From Guadua angustifolia (taxonomy: Eukaryota > Streptophyta > Magnoliopsida > Poales > Poaceae), in NCBI GenBank assembly GCA_036346375.1, contig CM070506.1, positions 1 through 64,000 on the forward strand: a stretch of DNA of 64,000 nucleotides, written 5' to 3'. Position numbers and translations under genes: made by a program. Below are positions 10,408 through 20,952 of this stretch, one piece after another (position 1 is the stretch's first letter; each line of letters opens with the position of its first letter). The notes beneath the pieces were generated by a model, which was not told the DNA's origin, searched no databases, and saw only the letters and a program-made list of their open reading frames with translations.

Positions 10408-13400
10408 CTGGAAGATTGAAACCCAAATAAGAGGTCTGAATCAAGTTTAAACAATGGCTAAAAGAATGTAATATGTAGTTGCATGGCAAGAGATAATATT
10501 CGCAAATTAGTACAATCAACCATGCATGATGCAGAAGAATGCAATGATCTATATGCACAAGTTATAATGTTATTCTAGTCCCTTTTTCTACCGAACAAGT
10601 ACAGCAAGAATAATGAAAATTTGCCAATTTCACTCACATATCCAATAAGATTTGAAAAGTTCCCAGTTTGGTGGAACCCAATGTTTTTTTGCCCAGTAAT
10701 TATCTCTAGGAGCAACACACCAAAACTGAAGACGTCGGACTTGATCGAGAACAGGCCCTCTGAAGCATATTCTGGAGCCATATAACCACTGGAAGGAAAA
10801 AATGACATAATGTTAGTAACCCTGTAACTCACAAACCAAATCTTTATGTTAGACAATGCCAGAGTAGTATAATTGAGCTAATATAAATTCTTACTGTGTT
10901 CCAACAACTCTGCTTGTATTTGCATGGGTTTCGTTTGAACCAAATATTCGAGCAAGGCCAAAGTCCGATATCTTTGGGGCCATATTATCATCTAACAGAA
11001 TATTGCTTGCTTTTAAGTCCCTATGTATAACTCGTAGTCGCGAGTGCTTGTGGAGGTAGAGTAGTCCTTGAGCTATCCCATCAATTATATGGCGCCTCTT
11101 GTTCCAATGCAATGCTGCACCTCTTGTTGTATCTACGTATATATGATATCAAAATGGTACTTTATGGAAGTTAGTAAAATGAAAGCCACAACAAAAAGTT
11201 TGTGATACTCATTATAGTATGTTTTAAATAGTGTAAATTACGCTACTTTCCTAAATTAATGTGGTGTTCTATCTAGGTCCCCAAACTATGAAACTACATA
11301 TCTAGCTACCTAAACTATTTAAGTAGTTATCCCGGTCCCAAGCCTCCCACACGAGTAGTTAGGAGCCCTTAAACTTGCTACACGCCGGCTCTTGGTTGCT
11401 CGCTTGGGAGGTTTGGGACCGAGATGATACTTAAATAGTTCAGTACCTAGATATGCAATTTCATAGTTTGAGGACCCATATGAGAACACCACAACAGTTT
11501 AGGGACCATCGTGTAATTTACTCTTTTAAATAAGGTAGTCTCTAATGCGTGGCCTTGATCATGACCAGTATTTTTCTATAAGAACATATATAGTTATAAA
11601 GTCCAAGGACTATGGTATTAAGAAGGCAATTTTAAGACAAATCTGGATATTTGATTTCATTGTTTCCAACATAACGTTGTTAAAGCTATTGTTAGCAAAA
11701 GTTTTAGAAAGTCCAACAAAACAGTAACAAATTTTTCCTTTTATGACTAGGTGGGGAACTAGAAAGGATTGTAACATACCGAAGATGAAGAAATCTAAGC
11801 TTTTGTTCGACATGTATTCATATATCAGTATCTTCTCTTCTCCTTGAATGCAGAATCCTAGGAGTCTCACTAAGTTTGTGTGCTGAAGCTTGGCAATAAG
11901 ATGAATCTCTGTCTTGAACTCGTTTAGTCCTTGTCCGGATTGTGGGTTCAGTCGTTTAACTGCTATCTCGAGTCCATTTCGCAATTGTCCCTGTAGTTGT
12001 TCAATTGATGTTTCAGTCCATGCTCGAGTATTATCCATTGTGCATCTTAATTCTCAATATATTTCAATAACGTTAAGCTAACTCAGTATTTTATTATTTT
12101 CATTGACAACTAAGGGAGGACATATTCAATAAAGAAAAAAAACACTATCAAACCTTCCAATGGAAATGAACACACACATCACTATGAGATTTTTATTTAC
12201 GAAACACAGTCCAGACACCGACGCTCATCCACGCACGTACGCATATTATACCCCTATGAGCACCTCCAAGAGAGTGAGTCGGCAGATCTCGAGATTGACG
12301 AAGTCGCCCCAGACACCTCGCTGTCGACGGAAATATTGCCTACCACTGAAAGAATAAAGCAGTTAAATCCTAGAATAATTGGCTCCAACAGAGAGTCGAA
12401 CCCAGGACCTAAGGTGCTACTAAGGTTGTTGTAACTAATAGACTACAGACCAGTTCACGAGTTTAGGAGCCTGTTCTCTGCATGCCATTAGAAATTTACT
12501 TGTTCTTTGCTTGCCGGTAAAAGTTTTGATTTTCTTTCATTCTAGTAAAAAAGGATTTGAAAAGACATCCTCTCTCCGTTTCTACAAGCATTTAGTTACT
12601 GTCCTCCAGTACAAATGAATGTAGGCGTACTATAGCTATGGTCTGCCACTGGAAACACATTTCTATAGGTTGACCATGTAAGGAACCACCAATAGAAATC
12701 GTCAATTTATACATGTAGACCACATAAACAACTGCTGGTTGACATTGATTTCTACGTGTGCTTCCTTACGTCCATAGAGTTCAAAATGATAGTTTATCCT
12801 AGTACCATCATTTAACACCCCGTCCTCCAAAGTCGCACCGTCCAAACATGTGCACGCAACATTCATGGGCTAATAATGGGCCACATCCAAATTACACCAG
12901 ATGCCACATACACCCTCCCTCAAAGAAAGCGCATGTCCGTACATTCTAGTGCCATGTGTCACATCTAGAGACCAAATGTGCCATGCGCCATATGCCCGCA
13001 CACAGACCCGTATCCGCAACGGCTAGGATCGGCTCTAATACCACTTGACCCAGCCCTCCAAAGCCATACTACCCAACTTACACTTTCGTCCTTGTTTCAC
13101 ATGTAAAAGGTTAACCGGATGGTGCTAGGGTTTGAAAATAAAAGATTCTAAGTTGGTTCCACCCTTGCTCAACATGCAAGGTGGTAGTAAACATGTGCGC
13201 ACAGCACTCATGGACCACTAATAGGCTACATCCAAGTTGGCCAGGTGTCACGCAGCATGGCCACTAATAGGCCACATCAACATTGAGCCAGGTGTCATGC
13301 ATCATAATTAAGTATGTTTGTCTAACAAGATAGAACCCCTAATATGGTGCTTACGTGTATGTATACATGGATTGGTTATATATTTGTCTTGACACTAATG

Positions 13401-16400
13401 TTGGACCTCAAGATTCAGGCTACATGAAGAAGGCCCAAGATTCCAGAAGAAGTTTTGCAGTGTAAGGGCATCAACAGAAGCAAGTCCTGACCATGACCCC
13501 TTTATCATATTCAACATATTGAGTATGAGAGTAAAAGCATGATAATTAGACATGATATGTTCTTTACACTCCATGTTTTCTTATATGGTTCTTGAGATGT
13601 TTGTATTATCTATGCCCTATATTGAGTAAAATACCCCTTCAATTGAAATGCCACGTGCCATTAAAAAAACTAGTTGAAACCAATCCTTGTTTTTAGAAGG
13701 ACTAGTGCAAAATTTTTCTAGAGGAGCCACAACTCTCTTTTGAGAGGATTTTTATTATCAAATGTTATATGATTTCAAAAGATAAAAGAAAGTGATTTGT
13801 TGAAAATGGGAAAGTGACTCGGTGAAAAGGATAAGGTTTAGTAAGCAAGAGCTATGGTGTTTTCAGACTAGAGGTAGGTGCTGTGAGTGGGTGTATAGAT
13901 TATTTTTTAAAGGAAATGGTTTAAAATGTGGTTTTGACTACTATTTGAATGAAGACACTTGCCTCAGTCACACATGGACCCGTTTTTTTGGGTAGAAAAG
14001 CAGAGACAACTTTTTTGTAGAACCGCACATGCCAGAAATGTACAGTCTTTGGGAGTACCTATATGGTGAGCAGGGTTTACAAAATTGTTTTAGGATTGAA
14101 TTTCGAGATCACGCCGGTACCGGTTTTTCGCGAAAACAATTCAAAAATCGAAAAAAAATCGAACAGTTTGCAAAGCCAAACCGGCGGTCAAATTTGAGTG
14201 AATTGAATCCGAAAACCGACCGGTTTTTGTCGAAAACCGACCGGTTCATGTGGAAAACCGAGGGTTCAGGTGGAAAGCCGAGGGTTTTGGTAGTAAAAAT
14301 TGCAGAAAAAGAAAAAAAACAAATGGGAAAATTCCTAGAAAATTAGTAAGTTGTTTGATGGTTTGTTAAAACTAATTAAGTTGATTTTCCTAGCCGCTTG
14401 GACTAGCTTTGAGATGCTTGCGCGTGTCGTTTCTAATTTCCAATTGTTAAAAAATGCATGAGACCTGTAATTAAGTAAAAACAATACAATCAACTTATAC
14501 ATATACGAGACAACCATTTACAAAATTACGTACTTCAGATACATGTTTATTAAAATGAACATATTTGTTGAATACACACACTTGTTTTTGGTACTGAAAC
14601 CTCATGTTGTCTGGCCTTTAATTTCTCAAGAAAATCTGAAGATCCTTAAGAAAGAAGGCAACCTAATATAAGCAGTACAACATTGCTGGTTAAAATGAAG
14701 TAGTAATTAAGTGGCAATATTTGTAAAATGCAATCCCAGGCAATACTACGTATATAGGCTACAGTACTTCTTATCTATGTGTTGTATTATATCTTAATTT
14801 GACTCTATGTGTTTAATTATGTGTGATAATTGGACCATGTGTGTTAGTTAAATTATTTTCATCACATGCTTTGATTCTAGGTATAGTTTATGATTATCCG
14901 ACTAAGTACCATTATCCGTATTGTACTGGTCAGTATAATATTCAGATCCGCTTTTCACCTGCTCAGAATACCCGTAGATTCAGATCCATATCCTACCCGA
15001 TTTTTCACTACCCGTGCTTGTCCGTATAATATCCGGTATCTTTTTTTTTTTTGCCCTTTTCAATTATATAAATTTGGTTTTGCATCAAGAACATCTCAAA
15101 ATTTTGGTTTTTCAAATCATTTTGATGTCAGACATCATAAATCTATTAATACTAATTTTAGGAAAATTTAATACAAATTTTTGCAATTTTTTTGAATTTT
15201 TTGAATTTAAATTTGAATCGGACCGGTTTACCGTTCGGTTTTTAAACTCGAACCAGCTAGAAAACCTCGGTTTTCGCAGTTTTCGGTCGGTTACAATCGG
15301 TTTTTCAATCCCTGATGATGAGGCCTTAGTTCAAACCCCACAAGCTAAACTTAGTTGGCACCCTATAGACTAGCCAAGCTAGCAAAGGATGGGTCAGGAG
15401 TAGATATGGACGTAGTGCCAGGTTTGGACAAGCACTTGGCAAGAGAAAGGCCTTATTAGTTTTGATAACAACTATATGAACTTAAAGGTAAATGTTCTAT
15501 TTTGAAATGAAGTGTAGGGTGCACCATAGTCGCAAAGTGACATGCTTAGCCCCAACTTGCGGTCCGTCGAATGGTACTAGATATATATGCGGGCGATACG
15601 CCAAGTGTTTTTTTTTCGAGTGAAAAATTTTGGGTTTGTCCTGTGGTGTTTGGTAAAAAATCGCCGAGAAACGTATGTAAACAGCTTGAAAAACAAAAAC
15701 GATTCTGCTTTTGTATGCGAATACGCCGTCGGTGACGTTTTTTCAGAAAAATTTTTTTTTCCCGGAACATTTTATTTCTTAAATCGCCAAATAATGAGCT
15801 AAACGTGGGGAAAAATAGAGAGATAGAGGTGTAGAAATATCTACTTCATTTAATTATTTGAAAAATATTGAGGCCGAAATAAAAACCGCATGCGAAAAAA
15901 GTCTAGAGGGAAAAGGGCTAAAAATTATTAGAGATTTACAACATTTTTTTGCAGTAGTCTAACACTCTACGCTGCTCACCAAGTAATAATACATGCTTTA
16001 AAAAATATTAGAGATCGAGATGGGAAATCGAGATGGGGAAAAAGTCTAGAGATAGAGCCGCACACATATTTCTGGTGATGAAAACATTTTTTCGAAAAAC
16101 GGAGAAAGGACCTAAACGTAACGAGTAAGGACCTGAATGTTACGTTTTTGGACCTATCCGCTATCCTTAAAAATTAGAAAAGGGCTTATTCGCGATTTAA
16201 ATCTAACGGGAGGTTCTTTTCGTAAAATGGCGCACGAGGGACCCAAACGCGAATTTTGAGGAAAAAATCTTCCTCTCTAAAAAAATCGCGAAGGACCTAT
16301 TCGTAATTTACAAAAGGACTAAATCGCGATAAAATTTTTTGAGCCGAGCCGGTCGGACGGCCAAGCCAGAAAATGCCTTCTACCAAATGGCCCTCATGCC

Positions 16401-19400
16401 GTGAACATTCTTTTGTATTCGATATAGGAACCACATCTCGCAAAAGATCAAGGTGTGTTTATATCCCGAAAACATTCTTTGTACAGATTCTTAGTCAAGA
16501 TCAAGTCATCGCTAGAAGCAACATCAAGATACTTGCCGTCAGCAGATAAGGACAAGGACAAGGGTCGAAAGTCTAAGAAAAGTCACGAAACCTCACAAAA
16601 AACATTGTTTACAAAGAAATACTCACATCATAGACAAGGTTTAGATCTAAATGATATCCAAGTCGTGTTGTAATATAACTGATTATTTTAATATCTTCCG
16701 AGACGTATACCAAGAATATCATCTCTAAATATGTTGTAATATGATGAATGCCTTATGTACTACGTACAATATATTTGGTTTTAATTCATGTCGGAGGACA
16801 AACCATAAAAACTTTTGTAATCGGGAGAAATAGATATTTGATTTTGTAGCATAATTTTCTTTTATTACTTGACCTTTATGTTTCGTTACTAATTTTATTT
16901 TTTGTAGCAACGCACGGGCATTGAACTAGTATGAACTTAAAGGTAAATGTTCTATTTTGAAATGAAGTGTAGGTGCACCATAGTCGCAAAGTGACATGCT
17001 TAGCCCCAACTTGCGGTCCGTCGAATGGTATTCCAAGGAAATTTCCCAGTGACAGGTCACGATATATGGGCATGGATCTCGTTGTTCTCAACCCAGCCAC
17101 AGTACATGGTTTGAGTCATTCACATCATGTCGATAGTTGTACAACACCTATAGGGTGTTAAATATGTCTGAATTGCTTGTAAGGATCATGGAGCCCTAAG
17201 CTTATGCATTGGGACAAATGTTGTTTGCTAGTTTATTTGTTTTAGTTATAGGAATGCAAGTGATGGACTTAGGAACAAACACCTCAAGAATTGATCCAAG
17301 TTTATCCAAGAATTGCCCTCAAGAAGTGATGGGCCTGGGCAAAAAGAAAGCGGAGGATTTTGGTTCCAAGAGATAGGGGAAATAGAAAGAAATGTTTAGT
17401 GATTTTTTTTATTGCTAATGTAAATTCAAATTTAAATAGAAATTGAATTTCAACAAGAATTCAAACAACGAATGTAAAAAAAACTAGAAACACTAAAAAT
17501 ACATGTGGTGATTTTCGATGCAAGTTTTCAAATAATTTAGTATGGTGTTTCAACAAACCAGATTTTTATTTGTAGTAAAATTGTAAAAAGTTCATTTTAG
17601 TGGTTTTTATTATGTAGAAAAATAAGGGTGTCATATATAGTAGCGTGCCTTGGCTGTTTGCCAAAATATTATTCTATTTTAAATTTTGCCTTAAATTTTT
17701 ATTGAAGGCATTCTACTATTGGTTTGCGAAGGAACTACGTAAAGATCTAGAAATCAATTGTACTGGCAGTTTGTAAACAAAATTGGCTGTATAAATGAAA
17801 TGATATGATTTCTATAGGCATTTTTAAGTGCGAACGATTCTCACTAATGGCTTGGCAACACACGCATCTAGAAATGGCTGACCAACCACTGCTAAAAATT
17901 ATTTTATGTACCAGTGATTGTCATCACTATAAAAATTTATGCCTTGAGTGCCATACTGTGACATTATTTTTCAAACATTCGCTAGTCTTTGTCCTTTCAC
18001 CACTCTTGAGTATGAATAAGATGATAGAACAAATATCTTGTTCTAAAGTAAATGATATCATATATTAAAAATCATAGGTAGTATTATCTAACAAAATTGA
18101 GCTCTTTTTGATGGTAAGATGCAAAATATATTACCTTGTACACTGGACCAAAACCTCCCTCTCCAAGTTTGTTTGCATCTGAAAAGTTGTCTGTAGCATT
18201 TGCTACCAGGGAGAACTCAAACATTGAGAATTCTGAGCTATCCTCCTGTATCCGCCACATGCTTCCCTGTGTCCTGTGATCTTGCGAATGAGGAAATGAC
18301 ATTTCAAAATAGTCCATTTGAGAAAGAGGGGAAAAAATTGGATATCATCAAAAACAATATGCTTGGATGCCTACTATGCAAAATGAAGTTTTAAAATAGT
18401 TGTGTATACTAAAGAAAACTAGTCTTCAAAATAGTTGTGTATGCCTAAGTCGGCACGCAAGATGCACATAACCTTTAACAGGCACACCCTTAAGGAAACG
18501 ACAAGGATTTGGAAAGGGTTAAATAAACTCTGCACCATCCAAAAACATTTATTTATTACGGAGTGCCCATCCAAAAACATTTATTTATTACGGAGTGTCT
18601 TAGGAGTTCATATTTTTTTCTTTGTTAGATTTTACCCAACATTATTCATTTTACTTTAATCTTTATACTTTTTCAAAAACAAATTGGGTACAGAAGCTAA
18701 ACCTTTCGTACTACTATTATCAATCGCATGAAAATCCATATAAACATGTATACTTCTAATCTAGTGGCATCAAAACTTCCAGTGATAAGAACTTTGTTCC
18801 AATGTATGGTCTAATTACCTGTTAAAAAAATACTAGATGTTTATTTTTCTTTTTCACTATATAAGCTCTGTTTGATTGTTTCGTTAGATCCAAAAAAACA
18901 TGGACCTAAGTAATAAGCGGCATCTTTAGAAAATCTCATGCATGGTTCACTAAATACATATTTCCAGAAGGATAAGTAACGAGATTAGTTGCTTACCCTC
19001 GTGTGCATATCTTGATCGAGTGCACATTAAGGCCACACAGATGCAAAACAGCAGAAGTATGAGAGAGACACTCGCAGTGATTATCCAAATCCTAGTCTTT
19101 GTCCCTGCATAGGATCCGTAGATATATGTAAGTGCTAATATGGAATGATATAAATAAGAAGCATGTGGAATATATCTAGAGGGTACCTCAGATCACTACA
19201 GGAAAATGACATTGTTTCGTCGGCCCAAAATATTTTCGTCGGCTCTCCACAGGCCGACGACAATAATAAAAAAATTTCGTCGGTCCAAACCAAGCCGACG
19301 AAACTAGATTTATTTTCATCGGTCAGAGCCAACAGCCGACGACAATACATCTATTTTCGTCGGTCTGTTCACAAAACCGACGAAAACATTCCTGGCGGGG

Positions 19401-20952
19401 GGCGGCAATTGAATTTCAAATTGTTTTCGTCAGCTTATCTGGCCGACGAAACAATATCGGCCCACTCGTCTTGTGCCACGTGGATGAAGAACTATTTTCG
19501 TCAGCCCGGATAGCCAACGATAATAACTACCCCTGCCACGTCAGCCTTTTTTTCATCGGTCACACTAGCCGACGAAAATAGGGCGTAATAAACGATTAGC
19601 GAATTCGTCACAGAGCCATTCACTAGTGCCAAACCTCACCGCCAGGCCTCGCCTCCTTCACCAGACCGCCTCCCTCCTCCTCCTCCCCTCGTGGTGTGCC
19701 TCCTCGCTTTGCGGCCAGCCGCCGCCCTCCACGCCACACGCGCCCACCATCCCTAGGCAGCCCCACGCCTCATTACCACTGCCCCACTGCCCGCCGCCCG
19801 CCAGTCGTTTTGAGTAACTTGTACTCCCTCCAGTCGTTTGACTTTCCTGACACCAACTTTGACCACTGCTTTATTTAAAATTTATGAAAATATGAAATTC
19901 AAGTCATACTTAATGTATATTATATGATAAACTGAATCACGGTACAAATAATTAATTTTATAAACTTTTTGTGGTTAAAAAAGTCAAACGATTTATAATT
20001 TGAAACAGAGAGTATTATTTAAGAAAAAACTCAAAGGGCATATAGTAATTACTCTCTTATTATTTGGACTCGACGGCAAATCCGATCCTTGGACCCGCAC
20101 CATAGCCTCGCCGACATAGAAGGGATACACCTCGTACCGGACGTTGCACCTCACCCCCGCCACCCTTTCCCCAACAGACCCACTGCTCCTCAGACCCATG
20201 GCGCCCATGACCTTCTCAAGGCATCCACTGCACTCTCCTGGTGTCAGAGATGGCGTGCACTGCACCAAGCAGTACACCGTCGTCTGCTGATCCTGATCCC
20301 CATCCCCTTCGCCAAACACGGCCTCGCCGGTTGCAAACTTCATGCTGAGGATGTCGCTCGCCGCCGCTTGCTCCGCCGTCTTGCGGATGAGGCTGTCCAC
20401 GAGCGTGTCGAAGCTTCTGGCCACTGCGGTAGGCTTGACCACCGAGCTGTTGAGCATGACAACGGGCGCGTTGTCCTTGGAGGCGAGGAAGTCCTCGTCG
20501 GAGAACCGCATGGTGCAGCCGTCGTAGAAGAGGGTGGTGTCCCTGCCGTACAGACAGAGCGTTGGTGCCACTACGGAAGCCGTGGCGAGGCACTCGTAGC
20601 AGGTGAGCCAGTCGGGGTGTCGCCGCGGCAGAGGCCGAGGCCGTAGACCACGTCGGGGGTCGCCATAGGTTACCGTGGAGAAGCCAAAACCGGTTCCGGT
20701 GTTGTAGGTGGGGTAGCTGGCGAGGTAAGCCGTGGCGTGATGGACGTTGTACTGGTAGGTGCTGTTGGCCATGTACTTGTTCTTGCCACAGACGGTGGCA
20801 AAACCAACCGTGGCGTTGCCCGTGGCATAGGTGAAGTAGTCGTCGTCGCTAGCCGAAAGCGGCAGGGAGGTGCTGAAGAAGAGGACAATGGCCAGGAGCC
20901 ATGCTAATGGCCTCATGTCTCTGGCTAGCGAAATGAAGGTGGGCGTGTCCAT
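10090..20952 (-). CDS. Cysteine-rich receptor-like kinase (CRK, DUF26)
   Basis: A plasma-membrane receptor kinase with two extracellular DUF26/Gnk2 domains, one membrane helix and a cytosolic Ser/Thr kinase; the family acts in stress and immune signalling. Seven exons: 20952-20070, 19104-18997, 18280-18135, 11990-11780, 11132-10895, 10788-10638, 10407-10090. All junctions are GT-AG and all phases agree, giving 684 aa plus stop. Kinase motifs (numbered from the first Met): GEGGFG loop, K391, E407, HRD with D488, DFG D506, APE E535. Met13 (20916) begins a cleaner signal peptide and may be the true start (672 aa). Oddities: two compensating frameshifts in the first DUF26, a weak exon-1 donor and a 6.1-kb third intron full of transposons. 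Ligand unknown. It appears potentially functional. Confidence 0.88.
10638..10788 (-). CDS. CRK exon 6: APE motif and kinase C-lobe
   Basis: Residues 529-579. It begins HGYMAPEYASEGLFS with the APE Glu535. It continues with SDVFSFGVLLLEIITGQKN, the conserved F-helix segment with its Asp and the kinase C-lobe. The acceptor is TTCCAG and the donor is TAT|GTGAGT. Confidence 0.92.
10895..11132 (-). CDS. CRK exon 5: catalytic and activation segments
   Basis: Residues 450-528. It carries the catalytic loop VIHRDLKASN (Asp488, Asn493) and the magnesium-binding ISDFGLAR (Asp506), and ends in the activation loop at VVGT. Arg precedes the catalytic Asp, so this is an RD kinase, normally regulated by activation-loop phosphorylation. 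The splice junctions ACGTAG|AT and ACACA|GTAAG are clean. Confidence 0.92.
11231..11523. mobile_element. Foldback MITE, Mutator-like, in CRK intron 4
   Basis: A 293-bp element whose two halves are imperfect inverted copies of each other, with arms over 100 bp. The outermost bases are GTGTAAATTAC on the left and GTAATTTACTC on the right. It is flanked by a perfect 9-bp duplication TTTTAAATA (11222-11230 and 11524-11532), the size made by Mutator-family transposases. No coding capacity is seen. Confidence 0.88.
11780..11990 (-). CDS. CRK exon 4: kinase N-lobe
   Basis: Residues 380-449. It starts GQLRNGLEIAVKRL with the ATP-anchoring Lys391, continues through the alpha-C helix Glu407 and the LQHTNLVRLLGFC strand, and reaches the hinge and SLDFFIF. 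The acceptor is CTACAG at 11991 and the donor is TTCG|GTATG. The exon joins exon 3 across a 6144-bp intron without a phase error. Confidence 0.9.
12030..13369. repeat. Segmental duplication copy B, in CRK intron 3
   Basis: The counterpart of 3456-4856, in the same orientation and of nearly the same length. It begins 39 bp upstream (in gene direction) of the exon 4 acceptor and lies wholly inside intron 3. Because it is embedded in continuous gene sequence, this copy, or the arrangement it represents, is the likely source of the telomere-proximal copy. Confidence 0.93.
12186..12456 (-). mobile_element. tRNA-derived SINE, copy B
   Basis: Same SINE as in copy A, shorter because part of the CGTGCGTTCATCGG body is deleted. 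The B box is on the minus strand at 12393-12402. It lies in intron 3 in the same orientation as the kinase transcript. Confidence 0.7.
13370..14062. other. Intronic sequence, no feature seen
   Basis: AT-rich intron 3 sequence between duplication copy B and the hAT element. I find no gene, repeat or RNA here. Confidence 0.6.
14071..15314. mobile_element. Non-autonomous hAT-like element in CRK intron 3
   Basis: A 1244-bp element that starts CAGGGTTTAC and ends CAATCCCTG, so both ends begin CAGGG when read inward. It is flanked by an 8-bp duplication with one mismatch: ATGGTGAG at 14063-14070 and ATGATGAG at 15315-15322. Eight bases is the hAT signature. Subterminal regions are rich in short motifs such as AACCGACCGG and CGGTTTTTC, likely transposase-binding sites. 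No transposase is encoded. Confidence 0.85.
15475..15576. repeat. Left 102-bp direct repeat flanking an insertion
   Basis: Runs from TATGAACTTAAAGG to GAATGGTA and is repeated at 16930-17030 with a single 1-bp difference visible (AGGGTGC versus AGGTGC). Confidence 0.92.
15577..16929. mobile_element. Unclassified 1.35-kb insertion
   Basis: Inserted DNA between two 101-102-bp direct repeats. It starts CTAGATATATATGCGGGCG and ends ACGGGCATTGAACTAG. The ends share CTAG and, when one is inverted, a weak ATGC-CG-GCG similarity common in grass repeats. The inside is non-coding, with T runs and A runs. No transposase or LTR is seen. It could be a Helitron-like or other non-autonomous element, or filler DNA from break repair. 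Confidence 0.6.
16930..17030. repeat. Right 101-bp direct repeat flanking an insertion
   Basis: Second copy of 15475-15576, continuing into unique intron sequence at 17031. Confidence 0.92.
17031..18134. other. Intronic sequence, no feature seen
   Basis: AT-rich remainder of CRK intron 3, up to the exon 3 donor. No transposon ends, genes or RNAs are recognised. Confidence 0.6.
18135..18280 (-). CDS. CRK exon 3: juxtamembrane and glycine loop
   Basis: Residues 331-379. It contains the CRK juxtamembrane signature SEFSMFEFSLVANATDNFS followed by the nucleotide-binding loop LGEGGFGPVYK. The donor is AAG|GTAATA at 18134. The acceptor at 18281-18282 (CGCAAG) was chosen because it gives the required phase; other AGs nearby do not. 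Confidence 0.85.
18535..18598. repeat. 32-bp tandem duplication in CRK intron 2
   Basis: Two adjacent near-perfect copies, 18535-18566 and 18567-18598, each starting CCATCCAAAAACATT and ending ACGGAGTG. Probably replication slippage. Confidence 0.95.
18997..19104 (-). CDS. CRK exon 2: transmembrane helix
   Basis: This 108-nt exon is too short for ordinary ORF finding. It lies between a TGCAG acceptor and a GTAAG donor. Its translation (residues 295-330) is a single membrane span, IWIITASVSLILLLFCICV, followed by the basic stop-transfer residues CTRSRY. It enters and leaves in phase 1, consistent with the flanking exons and with the usual CRK gene structure. Confidence 0.88.
19194..19628. mobile_element. 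CACTA (En/Spm-like) element end in CRK intron 1
   Basis: Starts with the CACTA-type terminus CACTACAGGAAAA. It is followed over about 380 bp by some 15 subterminal repeats of TTTCGTCGGC type in both orientations, often paired as small palindromes. This is the arrangement bound by CACTA transposases. The opposite terminus is not convincing: only CACTAGTG at 19621-19628 is present, without a matching 3-bp duplication. The feature is either a truncated end or a much-reduced derivative. The GC-rich 19629-19815 that follows may be internal sequence of the same element. Confidence 0.75.
19824..20012. mobile_element. Stowaway-like MITE in CRK intron 1
   Basis: A 189-bp element with a CTCCCTCC left end and an inverted match on the right (complement CTCTCTGTTTC), both followed inward by TCGTTTGACTTT. 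It is flanked by TA dinucleotides (19822-19823 and 20013-20014), the Stowaway target duplication. It lies 57 bp downstream of the exon 1 donor. Confidence 0.8.
20070..20952 (-). CDS. CRK exon 1: signal peptide and two DUF26 domains
   Basis: Residues 13-34 form a hydrophobic signal peptide (LAWLLAIVLFFSTSLPLSA). DUF26-1 spans about 38-150 and DUF26-2 about 165-278. DUF26-2 has a perfect C-X8-C-X2-C motif (C232, C241, C244). In DUF26-1 the last two cysteines (CYEC, residues 118 and 121) are present, but the first is replaced because residues about 99-113 are read out of frame between two compensating indels. I chose the donor at 20070/20069 (TCGA|GTCC) because it gives the phase required by exon 2. 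A nearer-consensus donor at 20053 gives the wrong phase and would lead to a stop. Confidence 0.82.

Noticed and set aside
19194..19628. Complete CACTA element
   Set aside because: Only the left terminus and subterminal repeats are convincing. The right CACTAGTG lacks the GGAAAA continuation and the 3-bp duplication does not match.
20053..20056. Alternative CRK exon 1 donor AAGAGA|GTAATT
   Set aside because: Better match to donor consensus, but it gives phase 0 and leads into a stop in exon 2. The donor at 20069 fits all downstream phases.
20089..20646. Plus-strand open frame of 185 aa
   Set aside because: Antisense shadow of GC-rich CRK exon 1, which has a signal peptide and DUF26 signatures on the minus strand.
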